A stretch of DNA of 27,619 nucleotides from the NCBI GenBank assembly GCA_035626855.1, contig DASPMW010000167.1:1-27619 (forward strand). Direction: 5' to 3'. The position numbers and the translations under genes were made by a program. The notes beneath the pieces were generated by a model. The model worked only from the letters and a program-made list of their open reading frames with translations, did no database searches and was not told the origin of the DNA. The stretch is from JAPWJZ01 sp035626855. Its GTDB lineage: Bacteria; Pseudomonadota; Alphaproteobacteria; Micavibrionales; UBA2020. Positions 24,931 through 27,619 of the stretch are shown piece after piece. How positions within the stretch are numbered: position 1 is the stretch's first letter; the number at the start of each line of letters is the position of its first letter.

Positions 24931-25599
24931 ATGGCGGCATCAACCGACGCCGTGCTGCTTGTCACCGCTTTTGCGCCCTTCGACGGGGCGGCGACGAACG
25001 CGTCGCTGATCCTGCTCGATAAGCTTAAGGAAATGGACTGGCAAGGACGTGTGGTTTTCTTCGGCCCCGTGCCGGTCGAATTCGATAACGCCTGGCCCCT
25101 CATCCAGCAGGAAATGAGCCGCTATCCGAACCTGCAGGGCGTGCTTGCGCTCGGCCAGGCGGAGGGGCGGCGCGAGATCAGCCTCGAGCGCGTCGCGATG
25201 AACTGGATGGATGCGCGCATTCCCGATAACGCCGGCAACCAGCCCCGCCAGCAGCGCATCGACGCGACGGCTCCCGTCGCGCTGAAGGATACCTTTCCCT
25301 GGCATCAACTTGAAAGTTCCGCGTGCCGCGTGAAGTCCTATTCGGCCGGCACTTTCGTGTGCAACACGCTGATGTTCCACCTGCTGCGCTGGGCGGAGCG
25401 GGAGGGGAAGACGGCCGGCTTCGTGCATGTGCCGCTGCTGGAATCGCAGAAGGCAGATGCCGCTTTCCGCGCGGACACGCCGCGCATGGATGACGCCCGC
25501 GCGCTGCGCAGCATTGCGCGCATTGTCGGTTTCTCGCTGGAAACGCTGGACCGGAAACTCGCGCCGGGTGCGGCGCCGGAACCGCCGCGCCCCGCTTAG
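24931..25599 (+). CDS. Pyroglutamyl-peptidase I-like protein (peptidase family C15)
   Basis: The enzyme removes N-terminal pyroglutamate from peptides and acts in the cytoplasm. The 222-residue sequence shows the family signatures: VTAFAPFDG near the N-terminus, LGQAEGR with E78, GTFVCNTLMF with C144 and FVHVP with H166, giving the Glu/Cys/His set at positions very close to those of Bacillus Pcp (E81, C144, H168). Family hallmark FxxxxxN is present as FDGAATN. No signal peptide is seen. It begins 13 bp after the tpsA stop with a GGGGAAGG ribosome site 3-4 nt before the ATG, so it is likely in the tpsBA transcript. Its stop overlaps the convergent SIS-protein stop by 4 bp. The last 15 residues are Pro/Ala-rich. 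Confidence 0.88.
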   Translation: MAASTDAVLLVTAFAPFDGAATNASLILLDKLKEMDWQGRVVFFGPVPVEFDNAWPLIQQEMSRYPNLQGVLALGQAEGRREISLERVAMNWMDARIPDNAGNQPRQQRIDATAPVALKDTFPWHQLESSACRVKSYSAGTFVCNTLMFHLLRWAEREGKTAGFVHVPLLESQKADAAFRADTPRMDDARALRSIARIVGFSLETLDRKLAPGAAPEPPRPA

Positions 25600-27128
25600 C
25601 CTTTGCGGCGCTTCAGCGCGTCGACGGTCAACAGCACGACGGAATCGGCGGGCGTCATGCGCTCCGCTTCTTCGAACAGCTGGTAGCAGATATCGGCGTA
25701 GGACCAATCCATGATGTTCTGGTGGTGCAGCAGATATTCGACATAGCGGATCGCGCGGTCGATGAGCTTCTTGTTGCTCGGCTTGACCCAGGTCATCACA
25801 TTGCTCTCGAACCGCCCGAGGCGGCCCATGAGCAGCGTTGAATGCATGTTGAGGGCCATTTTCAGGAACAAATGCTCGAACAGCGAATGCAGGCCGGCGA
25901 CGTTAACGGCGTGGCGTAGGTCACCGAGCGTGAAAACCATCTCGCTTCCTTCGCGACGGATTGAGAAACGGTGGAGCGCGGCTGGCGCGACATAGGTTTC
26001 ACGGAACTGCGCCCCTTCGGCGGAAAAATCAAAACCCATCAGCCGCGCGCGGCCCGCAACAGTTCGTAACGCGTCCCATTCGATCGTCACCGGTTCGCGC
26101 AGCAGGATTTCGCGCCACGCCGCAGGCGCATCGCCCGCCTGCGACAGCGTCAGGAAGGAGAGCGAGGGATTACGTTTCGGTTCGTTTCTGTTCTCGAAGC
26201 CCAGCAGCGAAAAGGTCGGCGCGCGCTCGGTCGTATCGGTCAGGATGGTGATGCCGTAGTCGTTTGTGTCATAGAGGACATAGCCGCCATCGGCATAGAT
26301 TTTCGATTCGGCCTCGATAAATGCCTGCAGAAACGAGAGGTCTGTATCGCCGAGAAAACGCCCCAGCGCGTCCATACCAGGCGCGTTCGCGGCATTTTGC
26401 AGCAGGGCCCATCCCGCGCCCAGCATCAGCGCCGTGCTCGCCTGCAGCCGGGTCGAGCCGGACAGCGCCATGGGCCCGACGAACAGACAGATTTTTTCTA
26501 TTCCCTGGTTTTCCAGCACGTGGCGGGAACGCTCGACCTGTTCATGCAGCGCGTGATCGGGATTGCAATAGAGGAAGAACGGCTTGCGCGATGAGAGGCG
26601 CGTGGCTTCTTCCGTCGCGCCGATCACGGAGGGAGTCTCGCCGCCCTCGGTCGAGCTGACCAGAAGATCATGCGGACCGAAGCCGATTTCGCGCAACTGG
26701 CGCGCGCCGAATTCAGGATGGTCCTCGAAATTTTCGATGGAATGGACGAGGGCGAGGTCGCCGCCGCTCATGAAACCCATGACATTGTCGGCCTGTTTCT
26801 TGCCCCGATGCAGGTGCCGCCACAGGTACTCGATGGAGAGCGACAGCCGTCCAGTCGCGCCGCAGCCGTAAAAAAAGATACGGTTGCCGGCGGCGAGCGT
26901 TTCGCGCATTGCCGCAGCCAGACGCTCCAATTCGGGCTGTTTAGCCATGACATCGCGAATAACGCCGAGGTCGATGTCCTTCAGGATGCCGAGCGCTGCC
27001 GGAATATTATTGCGCGAGAGGTCCGCCAGTTCATAGGTAAGCGGATGGCGTTGTTCCGTGGGCAGCGATCCCAGCTGGAACTTCGCCGCAACGGCAAGGA
27101 AGGCATCGGCTTTCTCGCGCGGCGTCAT
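25596..27128 (-). CDS. SIS-domain protein, MurQ/glucokinase-regulator (GCKR)-like
   Basis: The 510-residue protein is longer than MurQ (about 300) and more like the two-SIS-domain GCKR architecture. The first SIS domain has YGCGATGRLS (87-96), GFMSGGDLALVHSIENFED (118-136) and SSTEGGETPSVIGATEEA (158-175), which correspond closely to the phosphosugar-binding motifs of N-acetylmuramic acid 6-phosphate etherase. E135 lines up with MurQ Glu114; the Glu at 100 sits two residues away from where MurQ Glu83 would be, so etherase activity is not certain. The second half (VGPMALSGSTRLQASTALM, 217-235) resembles the GPEVITGSTRM block of SIS proteins. It binds a phosphorylated amino sugar or fructose phosphate by family inference. 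The ATG overlaps the stop of the upstream deacetylase gene (ATGA). Confidence 0.8.
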   Translation of the reverse strand: MTPREKADAFLAVAAKFQLGSLPTEQRHPLTYELADLSRNNIPAALGILKDIDLGVIRDVMAKQPELERLAAAMRETLAAGNRIFFYGCGATGRLSLSIEYLWRHLHRGKKQADNVMGFMSGGDLALVHSIENFEDHPEFGARQLREIGFGPHDLLVSSTEGGETPSVIGATEEATRLSSRKPFFLYCNPDHALHEQVERSRHVLENQGIEKICLFVGPMALSGSTRLQASTALMLGAGWALLQNAANAPGMDALGRFLGDTDLSFLQAFIEAESKIYADGGYVLYDTNDYGITILTDTTERAPTFSLLGFENRNEPKRNPSLSFLTLSQAGDAPAAWREILLREPVTIEWDALRTVAGRARLMGFDFSAEGAQFRETYVAPAALHRFSIRREGSEMVFTLGDLRHAVNVAGLHSLFEHLFLKMALNMHSTLLMGRLGRFESNVMTWVKPSNKKLIDRAIRYVEYLLHHQNIMDWSYADICYQLFEEAERMTPADSVVLLTVDALKRRKG

Positions 27129-27619
27129 AGGGGCTGCAAGCGCCAGCTACGCTCGGTATAGGCCGCATTCCCCGCATGGCGGTCATAGGTCATGCTGTCG
27201 CGGATGAAGTTATCGTAATCGCTGTAGATAAAAGGCATCTGGCTTTCATAGGCGGCGAGCGCGTCGAACATGCGCCGCAATTCCGGCTCGGTTGCCGTCA
27301 GCGTTTCCGGAATTGCCTTGAAAACGAAACCCGGTGGCGGAGCGAGTGCCGCCTGGTAAATTGGAAGCGTGTCCGCGCGGTGCTGGCCGGGCGGCACGAA
27401 ATGCGTGAGGTAATGGTAATTGCCGATCGTTGCGGCCATCTCTTGTGGCGTCACGTTGCGCACGTCCGCGTCGATGCCAAGTGCGTTCATGCGGCCTTTC
27501 AGCACGCCCGGCCACAGGATATAAGGGCGGTCCTCGTAAAACCGCAATTCGACGCCGCTGAGTTTCTGCGCGGCTTCGAAGGCCGTGCGGTGGTCGATAT
27601 GGGTGCCCGCGCCGAGCGG
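27125..27619 (-). CDS. PIG-L (LmbE) family deacetylase, 5' part outside window
   Basis: Only the last 164 codons are inside the window; the start lies beyond 27619. The visible part opens with PLGAGTHIDHR, the G-x-H-x-D-H metal-site motif of PIG-L/LmbE zinc deacetylases, followed by FYEDRPYILWPGV, also family-typical. The AHPDDE box would be upstream. PIG-L enzymes remove acetyl groups from GlcNAc moieties or related amides. The stop overlaps the start of the SIS-domain gene (ATGA), so both are translated from one mRNA. This pairing supports an amino-sugar pathway, but the product remains unknown. The last 30 residues (SMTYDRHAGNAAYTERSW) are not distinctive. Confidence 0.82.
   Translation of the reverse strand, partial: PLGAGTHIDHRTAFEAAQKLSGVELRFYEDRPYILWPGVLKGRMNALGIDADVRNVTPQEMAATIGNYHYLTHFVPPGQHRADTLPIYQAALAPPPGFVFKAIPETLTATEPELRRMFDALAAYESQMPFIYSDYDNFIRDSMTYDRHAGNAAYTERSWRLQPL

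Noticed and set aside
22086..25103. A 1005-codon open frame on the minus strand opposite the tpsA repeats
   Set aside because: It is a mirror of the GC-rich repetitive tpsA codons. Its product is Arg/Ala/Gly-rich with no signature, while the plus-strand frame has a clear TPS architecture.
24931..25599. Immunity protein for a TpsA toxin
   Set aside because: The sequence has the complete Glu/Cys/His site of peptidase C15, and TpsA ends without a toxin domain, so no immunity is needed.

Overview
The window is GC-rich, densely packed bacterial DNA, most likely from an alphaproteobacterium. The main reasons are a GTTC-N7-GTTC LexA operator of the alphaproteobacterial type in front of an imuA-imuB-dnaE2 mutagenesis cassette, and a consistently high-GC gene style. 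I cannot name the genus. There are 16 protein genes, of which two are cut by the window ends. I saw no rRNA, tRNA, insertion sequence, phage or CRISPR array. No gene-free stretch exceeds about 220 bases.

Left part (1-9294, all minus strand): an SOS cassette imuA-imuB-dnaE2 (error-prone translesion synthesis) is followed by a glycogen operon, glgC-glgA, and a phospholipase D-superfamily gene that overlaps glgA and runs off the window start. imuA diverges from a plus-strand gene for a UdgX-type uracil-DNA glycosylase. The 72-bp gap between them carries a LexA box made of a perfect 11-bp tandem repeat, so base-excision repair and mutagenic bypass may share one SOS switch.

Middle part (10033-15252): a small secreted protein with an internal duplication and a C-terminal Asp-rich loop ends at a bidirectional terminator shared with a stand-alone HD-domain (p)ppGpp hydrolase-like gene. 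This gene diverges from an isochorismatase-like hydrolase. Then come an AI-2E-family membrane protein (minus), a short-chain dehydrogenase (plus) and a membrane fatty-acid desaturase (plus).

Right part (15253-25599, plus): a two-partner secretion locus. It encodes a TpsB outer-membrane transporter, a 2572-residue filamentous-haemagglutinin TpsA exoprotein and a pyroglutamyl-peptidase I-like enzyme 13 bp downstream. TpsA has a TPS domain, a first repeat region, a GYLIET-type conserved segment and about eleven KSGGN-type repeats, but no pretoxin/VENN or toxin C-terminus. It therefore looks like an adhesin rather than a contact-dependent inhibition effector. Its predicted mature N-terminus is glutamine, which gives a possible though speculative link to the peptidase.

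Right end (25596-27619, minus): a MurQ/GCKR-like SIS-domain protein, translationally coupled to the C-terminal part of a PIG-L (LmbE) family deacetylase that runs off the window. This suggests an amino-sugar related operon.
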